Assembly (NCBI GenBank): GCA_016281015.1
Contig: JAEEHS010000042.1
Location: 1-64,000, forward strand
DNA: 64,000 bases
Reading direction: 5' to 3'
Origin: Bacteroidales bacterium
Lineage (GTDB): Bacteria > Bacteroidota > Bacteroidia > Bacteroidales > UBA932
A model generated the notes under the pieces. That model ran no database searches. It had not been told where the DNA came from and was given only the letters and a program-made list of their open reading frames with translations. Shown here one piece after another: positions 56,490 to 64,000 of this stretch. Both the position numbers and the translations under genes were made by a program. Numbering within the stretch: position 1 is the first letter of the stretch; each line of letters starts with the position of its first letter.

Positions 56490-58217
56490 ATGCAAGCGAG
56501 ACGTCTCAAATATGCACTGGCCGTGATGATGAACGGCCATCTTGCCAACCCACTCTGGCACTCTTCCCTGGTGCGGCGCCAGCGGCGCGGGCGCGCCATC
56601 CGGGAAGCGGCCGTCAAGTATCTCGCTCCCTATGCGCATGCGGCCTGTGACCTGGTCCCCGACCCGGTGCTCCATGATGAGCCCCGCCGCATCTTCACCC
56701 TCTGGATGCAGGGACAGGCGCAGGCGCCGCCCCTGGTGAAGGCTTGTCTGGAGAGCATCCGCCGCCATGCGTGCTGCGAAGTCGTCGTCCTGGACGGGAA
56801 GAGCCTGTTCGAATGGATATCCCTTCCGCCCTCGATTCTGGAGAAATGGAAAAGCGGCCGGATGAAGGCGGCCCATTTCGCGGACATCTGCCGCATTGAA
56901 CTCTTGTACCGCTACGGCGGCGTCTGGATGGACGCCACCGATTACCTGAGCGCTCCGCTGCCCGAGTGGCTCTGGGAACAGGACTTTTTCGTCTATCGCA
57001 GCGGCGATACCCTGCGGGGCGCCTATGCTTTTATCCAGAACTGTTTTATCCGCGGCGCAAAGGGGGCCTACCTCTTGAAAGTCTGGCGGGAGGCGGTGTT
57101 CGCCTACTGGGCCCATGAGGACAAAGCGGTCGATTATTTTGTCCATCAGCTGCTTTTCGGCTTTGCCGTCTCGGGCAATTCCCGGGCGGCAGATCTGTTT
57201 GCCTCGATGCCCCAGTATGGGCAGGATCCGACCCACCGGCTCTGGCACAGCGCAGCGGACACGCCCTATGATGCGCGGCTCTTTGCGGAAATCTGCCAGG
57301 GCGCCCTGTTCCAGAAAACCGATTACAAGTCTCCCTCGGCCCGCTCGCCGCGGCCGGGCTCCATGGCCGATCATCTGCTGCGTCCCTCCCTCCGGCGCCT
57401 TTTCCTCTTTGCGGCCTACGATGCGAAGGGGGCGGTCAGCGAGACGGACCTGTACTATCTGAGGGCCCTCAAACCCTATGGCGAGATCCGTTTCGTGGCG
57501 GACCATTCGCTGTCGGACGGGGAGCAGGAAAAATTGAAGGGGCTCGTGGTCTCGCTGCAGGCGGAGCATCACGGGGAATACGATTTCGGCTCGTACAAGC
57601 GCGCCCTGGAAGGGGTGGATCTCAAGGCATACGATGTCATCTATCTGCTGAACGACTCTGTCATCGGGCCGCTGTCGGACCTCGGATACGAACTCGGCCG
57701 ACTGGAGCGCTCCGGCGCGGACGCCTTCGGCCTGGCCTGGCATCCGTCCCGGAGCCGGGCCCATCTCCAGTCCTGGTTTATCGGCCTGACCCCGTCGGTT
57801 TTCCTGTCGGACTGGTTCGCTCATTTCATCCATTCCATCCGGCCGGTCCCGGACAAGAGCGCCGTCTGTGAACTGTACGAAATCGGCTTGTCCCGGAAGC
57901 TGGAAAAACACGCTGCGACGGTTTATGCCCCCTATACCCTGAAAGGGAAATCCATTTATGACCAGCCCTTGAGGCTCTTCCGGCGAGGTTTTCCCTTTGT
58001 CAAGAAGGCCTCCTTCACCCGCCATGGCGGAAACATGGGCGCCGAGCTGAGCCGGGTCGTCGAACGGATGGACCCCCTGCTTCGTCAGGCGGTCGTTTCG
58101 GATTATGAACGTCTCCATGGGGAGGGCTCCCTCCGGATCCTCCTGAGCCGGAATCCGCTGCGGATGCTGTGGCGTTACCTGCGGTATGTCAAAAAGAAAA
58201 TCCTGGGCAAGCGATGA
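56490..58217 (+). CDS. Capsular polysaccharide synthesis protein (GT32-like) fused to an RgpF-like domain
   Basis: A 575-residue two-part protein. The N-terminal half (about 60-290) is GT32/Caps_synth-like: RRIFTLWMQGQ, then FADICRIELLYRYGG and WMDATDYL with the DXD-like Asp148/Asp151. The C-terminal half (about 300-530) resembles the rhamnan synthesis protein F family (RgpF, PF05045): FAAYDAKGAVSETDLYYL, YDFGSYKRALEG, and YDVIYLLNDSVIGPL. RgpF proteins belong to rhamnose-glucose polysaccharide assembly. The fusion would pair two sugar transfers in one chain. Its stop overlaps the next gene's ATG (ATGA). Rhamnose donor genes lie 3-7 kb downstream. Confidence 0.78.
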   Translation: MQARRLKYALAVMMNGHLANPLWHSSLVRRQRRGRAIREAAVKYLAPYAHAACDLVPDPVLHDEPRRIFTLWMQGQAQAPPLVKACLESIRRHACCEVVVLDGKSLFEWISLPPSILEKWKSGRMKAAHFADICRIELLYRYGGVWMDATDYLSAPLPEWLWEQDFFVYRSGDTLRGAYAFIQNCFIRGAKGAYLLKVWREAVFAYWAHEDKAVDYFVHQLLFGFAVSGNSRAADLFASMPQYGQDPTHRLWHSAADTPYDARLFAEICQGALFQKTDYKSPSARSPRPGSMADHLLRPSLRRLFLFAAYDAKGAVSETDLYYLRALKPYGEIRFVADHSLSDGEQEKLKGLVVSLQAEHHGEYDFGSYKRALEGVDLKAYDVIYLLNDSVIGPLSDLGYELGRLERSGADAFGLAWHPSRSRAHLQSWFIGLTPSVFLSDWFAHFIHSIRPVPDKSAVCELYEIGLSRKLEKHAATVYAPYTLKGKSIYDQPLRLFRRGFPFVKKASFTRHGGNMGAELSRVVERMDPLLRQAVVSDYERLHGEGSLRILLSRNPLRMLWRYLRYVKKKILGKR

Positions 58218-60232
58218 AAAGACTTCTGGTACATTTCCATGTCTATTATGAGGACCAGATTCCCTGGTTCCTGGAAAAACTCCGGCATATCAATGGCTGT
58301 GAGTGGGATTTGTATGTGACCGCATCTGATCTGTCGGAGACCGCTCGGAAAGAGATCCTGGACTGTTTCCCTGATGCCCGCCTCGTCCGCGTGGAGAATG
58401 CCGGCTATGATGTATGGCCGTTCGTGTCTGTCCTGCAGTCCGTCGATTTCGCGCGTTACGATTATGTGTTGAAACTCCATACCAAGAGCGATTCCCTGGT
58501 GAAGACCCGCTGGAGAGGAATCAATCTGGAAGGCAGTGTCTGGCGGGACCGCCTGGTGGAAGCCCTGCTGGAAAGCGACGGGCGTTTCCGGGAGAATCTG
58601 TCCCTTCTGGAATCGGACCCCGGCGCCGGGCTCCTCTGCAACGAGATTTTCCTGGTCCCTTCCGAAGGGCCTTTCCCCGAAGACAATGAAGCCCTGGACG
58701 AAGAATTGTCCCGCCTCGGCCTTTCGGTGAGTGACCGGCATTTCTGCGCCGGAACCATGTTCCTGGGGCGCATGGAACCGCTTCGGCGCATCCTTCAGGC
58801 GGATTTGACGCCTGATAGGTTCCGGGGACGGCAGGACTCCCACGGCAGCGGCTCCCTGGCCCATGTCTATGAAAGGATCCTCTCTTTCTGTTACACGGCG
58901 TCCGGTCTCCGCCTTGTTCCGCTCCATGCCTGTACGCGGAAAGAAAACCTGATTTTCTGGTACCGGGCCCATCTGGATGCTTTCGTCCAAGGCCTCTTTT
59001 CCCTTTCCCGCGAAAAGGACAGCGGCGTGAAGGTGCTGCGGTTGTTTGGGCTCAGGATCCCGCTGGACCATGGGCGGAAGACCATTCCCGGATGGAAACA
59101 CTATCTGGTTATTTCCGCGGACATGGGAAGGACGGCCCCCGGTATCGTCTACCAGGCCTTGGTTCGCTCCTTGGCGGCCTCTTCCTATGTCACGGTGCTC
59201 GCGCAGGGAATCGATGCCTCGCTCGAGGGGGAACGCATCCGCTGCCTGAGATTGAAAGGGGGCGTGGAAAACTGGGGGACGGCTGTCAAGAAGTGGCGCC
59301 GTTCCGGCTGCAATCCCCGGGATATTCGCTGGAGCCGGAAGGTGTTCCGCCGCTACAAGCGGGACGTGTGCGACTATCAGTACGACGCCATCATCTGCAT
59401 GGTCTCCAATGGCTATTATCCCGCCCTCAACCTCGCTCAGCTCGTTGTGAAGCACCTTCATCGCAAATACGTCATCTACAGCGTGGACGGCATGCCTTCG
59501 CCGATTCCCTGGCTGGACGGAGACGAGGAGCTCCACCGGCAGATCAGCCGGGGCCTTCGGAAGCTTTGCGCCGAGGCCTACTGTTTTGTCTCCTCGAACC
59601 CCCAGATGATGGCCTACCAGAAAACGGTGCTGCCCGCTCTGATTCCTCGCTGGGATTATCTCTTTACGCCGTACAGACTGATTCCGGCGGATTTCCGTCG
59701 CCGGGAGCATGCGGGTTATAACATCTTGTACGCCGGTAGTTTGTACGGACTGAGAAAGATCGATGCGCCGCTGGAGGCGTTCCGGAAGTTCCTCGGGCAG
59801 CGGCCGGATGCGCGGCTTCTCTTTGTCGGGGAGACGGCACCGGGTTACCGTGAAGCCGCCCAGGACCTGCAGAGCTCGGGCCGTCTGGCCTTCTGCGATC
59901 CGACCGAGCGGATCGACGACTACTACAGCGAGGCGGATTGCCTGATCGATATCGCGGCCGATATCCCCGACGATGTGTTCCTCTCCAGCAAGGTCGTTTG
60001 TTACCTGCCGTATGACATCCCCATCCTGGCCATTTCGGGCGCGAATTCTCCTGTGTCCCAGGTCATGAAGGATGTCCCGTCCATCGCCCAGTGCCGGAAC
60101 GATGCGGCGGAAATCCTGGAAGCGATGGTCCGTCTCCAGGCAGTGTGCGACTACAGTGACCGGAAAGACTTGCTGGAAGCCTTCCATCCCGATACCATCT
60201 GTCGGAGATTTAAAACCATTTTGGAATCATGA
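58214..60232 (+). CDS. RgpF-like protein fused to a GT-B glycosyltransferase
   Basis: A 672-residue protein. Residues about 1-290 are RgpF-like: KRLLVHFHVYYEDQIPWFLEKL, ENAGYDVWPFVSVL, DYVLKLHTKSDS, and a distal FCAGTMFLGRMEPL. Residues about 300-670 look like a GT-B (family 4-type) glycosyltransferase: LVISADMGRTAPGI, NILYAGSLYGLRKIDAPLEAF, LLFVGETAPGY, DDYYSEADCLIDIA. Together with the upstream fusion this gives two RgpF-like modules in neighbouring genes. The start is the ATG at 58214 in the stop of the preceding gene, and its own stop overlaps the next ATG. Sugar specificity is open. Confidence 0.75.
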   Translation: MKRLLVHFHVYYEDQIPWFLEKLRHINGCEWDLYVTASDLSETARKEILDCFPDARLVRVENAGYDVWPFVSVLQSVDFARYDYVLKLHTKSDSLVKTRWRGINLEGSVWRDRLVEALLESDGRFRENLSLLESDPGAGLLCNEIFLVPSEGPFPEDNEALDEELSRLGLSVSDRHFCAGTMFLGRMEPLRRILQADLTPDRFRGRQDSHGSGSLAHVYERILSFCYTASGLRLVPLHACTRKENLIFWYRAHLDAFVQGLFSLSREKDSGVKVLRLFGLRIPLDHGRKTIPGWKHYLVISADMGRTAPGIVYQALVRSLAASSYVTVLAQGIDASLEGERIRCLRLKGGVENWGTAVKKWRRSGCNPRDIRWSRKVFRRYKRDVCDYQYDAIICMVSNGYYPALNLAQLVVKHLHRKYVIYSVDGMPSPIPWLDGDEELHRQISRGLRKLCAEAYCFVSSNPQMMAYQKTVLPALIPRWDYLFTPYRLIPADFRRREHAGYNILYAGSLYGLRKIDAPLEAFRKFLGQRPDARLLFVGETAPGYREAAQDLQSSGRLAFCDPTERIDDYYSEADCLIDIAADIPDDVFLSSKVVCYLPYDIPILAISGANSPVSQVMKDVPSIAQCRNDAAEILEAMVRLQAVCDYSDRKDLLEAFHPDTICRRFKTILES

Positions 60233-60942
60233 AAGAGCAACTGATTGTCAGCCTTACGACCTGGAAACCCCGCATCGGTAACATACCTGCTGTCCTGGAT
60301 TCCATTTATGCCCAGACGCTTCCGCCGGACAAGGTGGTCCTGAACCTTGCCTTTGACGAGCCCATCCCTTCCGAGGTCCAGCAGTATGTTGATGCCCATG
60401 GGGTCGAGGTCAACCGCGTGGCGGATACCAAAGTGTACAAGAAGTTGATTCCGACGCTGAAAAAGTATCCAGAGGCATGCGTCGTTGCGATCGACGATGA
60501 CTGGATCTATCCCTCCGGCATGCTGGAGGAACTCATGGACATTCACCGGCAGCATCCCTGGAACCCCATCAGCGGGAACCGGGTCCATGCGTTCAAGACA
60601 GATTTCCATTGTGGCTGCGCCTCCCTGACCAAGCGCGTATTCTTTGGAAAGTATCTGGACCGGATCGACCAGGAAGTGATGCGCGACTGTCAGAGTGACG
60701 ACACGGTCTACACCTATTTCCAGAAGAAAAACGGATTCCGTTATATCCATTCCCGGAGCCTGTTTTACGAAAACATGGAACCTTTCAACGCAGCGGAACC
60801 TTTTTCTGCGCCGGATTCCGTGACGCCGCTTGTGTCCTGGTATTATCTGTGCGGAAAACACGGGAACCCGAACCGGAAGTATCTTCTGTTTCTGTGGAGA
60901 GATATTCAAGGCTTCATTTTAAAGCTATTTGGGAAAATTTGA
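60229..60942 (+). CDS. Glycosyltransferase, GT-A type
   Basis: A 237-residue protein with the GT-A start [36 protein letters not shown], and a metal-site DDD in [11 protein letters not shown]. The C-terminal half has [21 protein letters not shown]. It resembles small GT2-like enzymes of Bacteroidetes surface-polysaccharide loci. It starts inside the stop of the RgpF/GT-B gene (ATGA) and ends 28 nt before rmlA, whose -7 box begins just after its stop codon. Confidence 0.72.
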   Translation: MKEQLIVSLTTWKPRIGNIPAVLDSIYAQTLPPDKVVLNLAFDEPIPSEVQQYVDAHGVEVNRVADTKVYKKLIPTLKKYPEACVVAIDDDWIYPSGMLEELMDIHRQHPWNPISGNRVHAFKTDFHCGCASLTKRVFFGKYLDRIDQEVMRDCQSDDTVYTYFQKKNGFRYIHSRSLFYENMEPFNAAEPFSAPDSVTPLVSWYYLCGKHGNPNRKYLLFLWRDIQGFILKLFGKI

Positions 60943-60944
60943 TG

Positions 60945-60952
60945 TATATTTG
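60945..60952 (+). promoter_or_regulatory. -7 box of rmlACDB (TATATTTG)
   Basis: TATATTTG lies 18 nt upstream of the rmlA ATG. A TTTG (60928-60931) is too close (13 nt) for a standard -33. It suggests the rhamnose genes can be transcribed separately from the glycosyltransferases. Confidence 0.5.
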
Positions 60953-60970
60953 CAGAAAGAATCTGTCCAT

Positions 60971-61876
60971 ATGAAAGGAATCGTACTTGCCGGAGGATCC
61001 GGAACCCGTCTTTACCCCATCACCAAAGGGGTTTCCAAGCAGCTTCTGCCCATCTATGACAAGCCGATGGTCTATTATCCGGTGTCCGTCCTGCTCCAGG
61101 CCGGCATCCGGGAGATTTTGATTATTTCGACACCGCAGGACCTGCCGGGCTTCCGCCGCCTGCTCGGGGACGGTTCGGACTATGGCGTCCGTTTCGAGTA
61201 CGCCGAGCAGCCTTCGCCGGACGGCCTGGCCCAGGCCTTCATCATCGGCGAGGAGTTCATCGGAGACGATTGCGCCTGCCTGGTGCTCGGGGACAACATC
61301 TTTCATGGAGCCGGATTTACCCAGCTTCTGAATGAAGCGGTCCGCACAGCCGAGCAGGAGTCCAAGGCCACGGTCTTCGGCTACTGGGTCAGCGATCCCG
61401 AGCGCTACGGCGTGGCGGAATTCGACAAGGAGGGGAACTGCCTCAGCATCGAAGAGAAGCCCAAGGAGCCGAAGAGCAATTACGCGGTCGTCGGCCTGTA
61501 TTTCTACCCGAACAAAGTCGTGGATGTGGCGAAGCACATCAAACCCTCCGCACGCGGAGAACTGGAAATCACGACCGTCAACCAGGAATTCCTCCGTGCG
61601 GGTGAACTGAAAGTCCAGACCCTCGGCCGGGGATTCGCCTGGCTGGATACCGGGACACACGATTCCCTGACCGAAGCGACTAATTATATCGAGACCATCG
61701 AGAAGCGGCAGGGACTGAAAGTCGCCTGCCTGGAAGGCATCGCGCTCGAAAAGGGCTGGATTACACCGGAGCAGCTGCGCCGGGTGGCCCTCCCCATGGC
61801 CAAGAACCAGTATGGACAGTATCTGCTCCGTATGGCGGACGAATGTGAGAAAAACGGTCTCGTGGAGATTGCATGA
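60971..61876 (+). CDS. rmlA: Glucose-1-phosphate thymidylyltransferase
   Basis: First step of dTDP-L-rhamnose synthesis: dTTP + glucose-1-phosphate to dTDP-glucose; 301 residues. Signature [27 protein letters not shown] at the N-terminus, then [12 protein letters not shown] and the [19 protein letters not shown] loop. The ATG at 60971 is the family start. It heads a tightly coupled set rmlA-rmlC-rmlD-rmlB, with overlaps at each junction, and makes the sugar donor expected for the RgpF-type transferases upstream. Confidence 0.96.
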   Translation: MKGIVLAGGSGTRLYPITKGVSKQLLPIYDKPMVYYPVSVLLQAGIREILIISTPQDLPGFRRLLGDGSDYGVRFEYAEQPSPDGLAQAFIIGEEFIGDDCACLVLGDNIFHGAGFTQLLNEAVRTAEQESKATVFGYWVSDPERYGVAEFDKEGNCLSIEEKPKEPKSNYAVVGLYFYPNKVVDVAKHIKPSARGELEITTVNQEFLRAGELKVQTLGRGFAWLDTGTHDSLTEATNYIETIEKRQGLKVACLEGIALEKGWITPEQLRRVALPMAKNQYGQYLLRMADECEKNGLVEIA

Positions 61877-62451
61877 TGGAAATTGTAAAGACAGAGATCC
61901 CCGGTGTCGTCATTCTTGAGCCTCGCGTGTTCGGGGACAGCCGGGGCTATTTCATGGAGACCTGGTCACAGCGGGACTTCGATGCAGCCGTACGCCCCGT
62001 CCGCTTTGTCCAGGACAATGAGAGCCGGAGCCATTACGGGGTCCTCCGCGGCCTCCATTTCCAGAAAGGGGAACATGTCCAGAGCAAACTGGTCCGGGTG
62101 CTGAAAGGGACGGTGCTGGATGTGGCGGTGGATATCCGCCGGGGCTCTCCGACCTTTGGAAAGCATGTGGCGGTGGAACTTTCGGGCGAGAACAAGCGCC
62201 AGCTCTTTATCCCGCGGGGCTTTGCCCATGGCTTCGCCGTGCTGAGCGAAGAGGCCGTCTTCCTGTACAAGTGCGACCGCTTCTATGCCCCCGAGGCGGA
62301 AGGCGCCATCGCCTGGAACGATCCGGCGCTGGGCATCGACTGGCAGCTTCCTCCGCAGGATATCAGCCTCTCGGCCAAGGATACGGCCCATCTGCCCCTC
62401 TCCCGGGCGGAAGGATTGTTTGACTATTCCATAGATTATTACGCGCTGTGA
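61873..62451 (+). CDS. rmlC: dTDP-4-dehydrorhamnose 3,5-epimerase
   Basis: Third step of dTDP-L-rhamnose synthesis, epimerising C3 and C5; 192 residues, cupin fold. Signatures are [33 protein letters not shown] (catalytic His in the GLHFQ region), [33 protein letters not shown], and [15 protein letters not shown]. The start overlaps the rmlA stop: ATGATG at 61873-61878, where either ATG could serve. The stop overlaps the GTG start of rmlD. Confidence 0.95.
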   Translation: MMEIVKTEIPGVVILEPRVFGDSRGYFMETWSQRDFDAAVRPVRFVQDNESRSHYGVLRGLHFQKGEHVQSKLVRVLKGTVLDVAVDIRRGSPTFGKHVAVELSGENKRQLFIPRGFAHGFAVLSEEAVFLYKCDRFYAPEAEGAIAWNDPALGIDWQLPPQDISLSAKDTAHLPLSRAEGLFDYSIDYYAL

Positions 62452-63308
62452 AGATTCTCGTAACTGGAGCCAACGGGCAGCTCGGGATGAGCCTTCGGCA
62501 GCGGGTTTCCGCCGTCTTTACGGATGTGGTGGAAGTCCCCGGAGTGGAGACCGTATGCCTGGATATTACAGACCGGGAAGCAGTCCGCGCCCTGGTCCGG
62601 AAAGAGGGGATCGATACCCTCATCAACTGTGCCGCCTACACCAATGTGGATGCGGCGGAAGACAACTATGACCTCGCCGAACGCCTGAATGCCGAAGCGG
62701 TGGAGAACCTCGCCGTGGTGATGAAGGAGGTGGGCGGGAGGCTCATCCATATCTCGACGGACTATGTCTTCGGCAAGGAGCCCTACAACACGCCTTGCCG
62801 GGAGGACCAGCAAGGGACGCCGACCGGTGTTTACGGGCTGACCAAACTCCATGGCGAACAGGCCATCCTCCGGAGCGGCGTCCGCCATGTCATCATCCGG
62901 ACGGCCTGGCTCTACAGCGAATATGGCAAAAACTTCGTCAGGACCATGCTGCGCCTGACGGCCGAGAAGCCCTCCCTGAAGGTCGTATTCGACCAGGTCG
63001 GGACTCCGACCTATGCAGGGGACCTTGCCGATGCCATCCTTGCGGTCGCCTCCCAGGGCGGCCCCGACGGCATCTATCATTTCTCCAACGAAGGGGTCTG
63101 CTCCTGGTATGACTTCACCAAGATGATTGCCGAATATGCCGGACAGACGGCCTGCGACATCCAGCCCTGCCATTCGGACGAATTTCCCTCCAAGGTCGTC
63201 CGCCCCGCTTACTCGGTCCTGGACAAGACCAAAATCAAGGAGACTTTTGGCCTGAAGATCCCTTATTGGACCGATTCCCTGAAAAAATGCATCCATAACT
63301 TGCTATGA
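62448..63308 (+). CDS. rmlD: dTDP-4-dehydrorhamnose reductase
   Basis: Last step of dTDP-L-rhamnose synthesis (NAD(P)H reduction); 286 residues, short-chain dehydrogenase fold. The NAD(P)-binding glycine motif VTGANGQLG is at the start, [16 protein letters not shown] and STDYVFG follow, and the catalytic Tyr/Lys pair is in YGLTKLHGE. It begins with GTG in a GTGA overlap with rmlC, and its stop overlaps the rmlB ATG. No other in-frame start gives the Rossmann motif in full. Confidence 0.94.
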   Translation: MKILVTGANGQLGMSLRQRVSAVFTDVVEVPGVETVCLDITDREAVRALVRKEGIDTLINCAAYTNVDAAEDNYDLAERLNAEAVENLAVVMKEVGGRLIHISTDYVFGKEPYNTPCREDQQGTPTGVYGLTKLHGEQAILRSGVRHVIIRTAWLYSEYGKNFVRTMLRLTAEKPSLKVVFDQVGTPTYAGDLADAILAVASQGGPDGIYHFSNEGVCSWYDFTKMIAEYAGQTACDIQPCHSDEFPSKVVRPAYSVLDKTKIKETFGLKIPYWTDSLKKCIHNLL

Positions 63309-64000
63309 AACGCTCGATCATCATTACCGGCGGTGCCGGATTCATCGGTTCACACGTGGTGCGGCTGATGGTGAACAAGTACCCGGACTACCGGATCATC
63401 AACCTGGACAAGCTGACTTATGCCGGGAACCTTGCGAACCTCAAGGATATCGAGGACAAGCCGAACTACCGCTTCGTCAAGATGGATATCTGCGATTTCG
63501 AGGGTGTGCTGGCCCTGATGCAGCAGGAGAAGGTGGATGGGGTCATCCATCTCGCCGCCGAGTCCCATGTCGACCGCAGCATCAAGGATCCCTTCACCTT
63601 CGCCCAGACCAATGTCATGGGTACGCTCTCGCTCCTGCAGGCGGCCAAAGCCTGTTGGAACGGAGACTGGGAGGGGAAACGTTTTTACCACATCTCCACC
63701 GACGAAGTCTATGGCGCCCTCGAAATGACTCATCCCGAGGGAATAGAAGCGCCGTTTACGACGAAGGCCTCCAGCGGGGAACATCATCTCGCTTACGGGG
63801 AAAAGTTCTTTACGGAGGATCTCAAATACCAGCCGCACAGCCCCTACAGCGCCGCCAAGGCTTCTTCCGACCATTTTGTCCGTGCCTTCCATGACACCTT
63901 TGGTCTGCCGACGATCGTCACGAACTGCTCCAATAACTATGGCCCCTACCAGTTCCCGGAGAAGCTGATTCCGCTGTTTATCAACAACATCCGCCATCGC
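63305..64000 (+). CDS. rmlB: dTDP-glucose 4,6-dehydratase, partial (cut by window edge)
   Basis: Second step of dTDP-L-rhamnose synthesis, making dTDP-4-keto-6-deoxyglucose with bound NAD+. Only the first 232 codons are in the window, with no stop; the enzyme normally has about 350. Visible motifs are the NAD-binding [12 protein letters not shown] at the N-terminus, [19 protein letters not shown], the catalytic [10 protein letters not shown] (Tyr and Lys), and [18 protein letters not shown]. It begins at ATG 63305 inside the rmlD stop. The gene order A-C-D-B completes the pathway within the cluster. Confidence 0.95.
   Translation, partial: MKRSIIITGGAGFIGSHVVRLMVNKYPDYRIINLDKLTYAGNLANLKDIEDKPNYRFVKMDICDFEGVLALMQQEKVDGVIHLAAESHVDRSIKDPFTFAQTNVMGTLSLLQAAKACWNGDWEGKRFYHISTDEVYGALEMTHPEGIEAPFTTKASSGEHHLAYGEKFFTEDLKYQPHSPYSAAKASSDHFVRAFHDTFGLPTIVTNCSNNYGPYQFPEKLIPLFINNIRHR

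Overview
The window reads as chromosome of a Bacteroidota bacterium, most likely order Bacteroidales. Three things point there: at least twenty gene starts are preceded by the Bacteroidetes core promoter (-7 box TAnnTTTG, several with a -33 TTTG 18-20 nt upstream); there are families typical of the phylum (DUF4290, DUF4293, DUF3822, DUF5692, a FISUMP lipoprotein, a short CstA, a one-domain ComEC); and many lipoproteins carry signal peptides. The sequence is GC-rich for Bacteroides itself, with G/C favoured at third codon positions, so I lean towards a higher-GC gut lineage (Alistipes- or Cryptobacteroides-like). That placement is inference. The DNA is extremely gene-dense: no gap exceeds 300 bases, many neighbours share ATGA start/stop overlaps, and several convergent pairs overlap at their 3' ends.

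Layout. 1-290: two hairpins on the left edge and an initiator tRNA-fMet with its own promoter and terminator. 291-6203: hisS diverges from sppA, a manA-like isomerase, an S4-domain RNA-binding protein and a sodium/solute symporter. 6185-12723: an N-terminal-rubredoxin rubrerythrin diverges from an AddB/AddA-type nuclease-helicase pair. 12761-19430: DUF4290-ftsK-lolA operon, FISUMP lipoprotein, apbE, ComEC-type membrane protein. 19515-21639: ackA plus a Ptb-type phosphate acyltransferase. 21645-27515: a six-gene minus-strand operon (nrnA, two FKBP lipoproteins, MATE exporter, cytidylate-kinase-like protein, serine hydrolase). 27618-34727: membrane protein, DUF3822, rsmD, cstA, a HerA-like ATPase, mazG, and a CoA-transferase. 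34775-39472: prfA, queF and a secreted GH2 beta-galactosidase. 39485-42134: membrane-anchored LytTR regulator diverging from a beta-ketoacyl synthase, then DUF4293. 42205-50360: nucleoside phosphorylase, DUF5692, SPOR lipoprotein, degenerate M28 peptidase fused to a TonB C-terminal domain, leuS, YitT-type protein, membrane-anchored AraC-type regulator. 50380-53954: RluA-type pseudouridine synthase diverging from uvrA. 53973-64000 (runs off the window): a surface-glycan locus with six glycosyltransferase-type genes, two carrying RgpF-like domains, followed by the dTDP-L-rhamnose genes rmlA, rmlC, rmlD and rmlB (cut by the edge).

The parts that act together most clearly are the glycan locus (rhamnose donor synthesis beside RgpF-type transferases), the DNA repair/processing set (AddAB-like pair, UvrA, HerA-like ATPase), and fermentative acyl-CoA/acyl-phosphate handling (AckA, Ptb-type enzyme, CoA-transferase). 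I found no CRISPR array, transposase, integrase, phage gene, toxin-antitoxin pair or recognisable defence system. The most unusual items are two multi-domain RgpF fusions, the apparently inactivated M28 peptidase joined to a TonB domain, two regulators tied to the membrane, and the tandem hairpins at the left edge. None of these amounts to a demonstrated new system.
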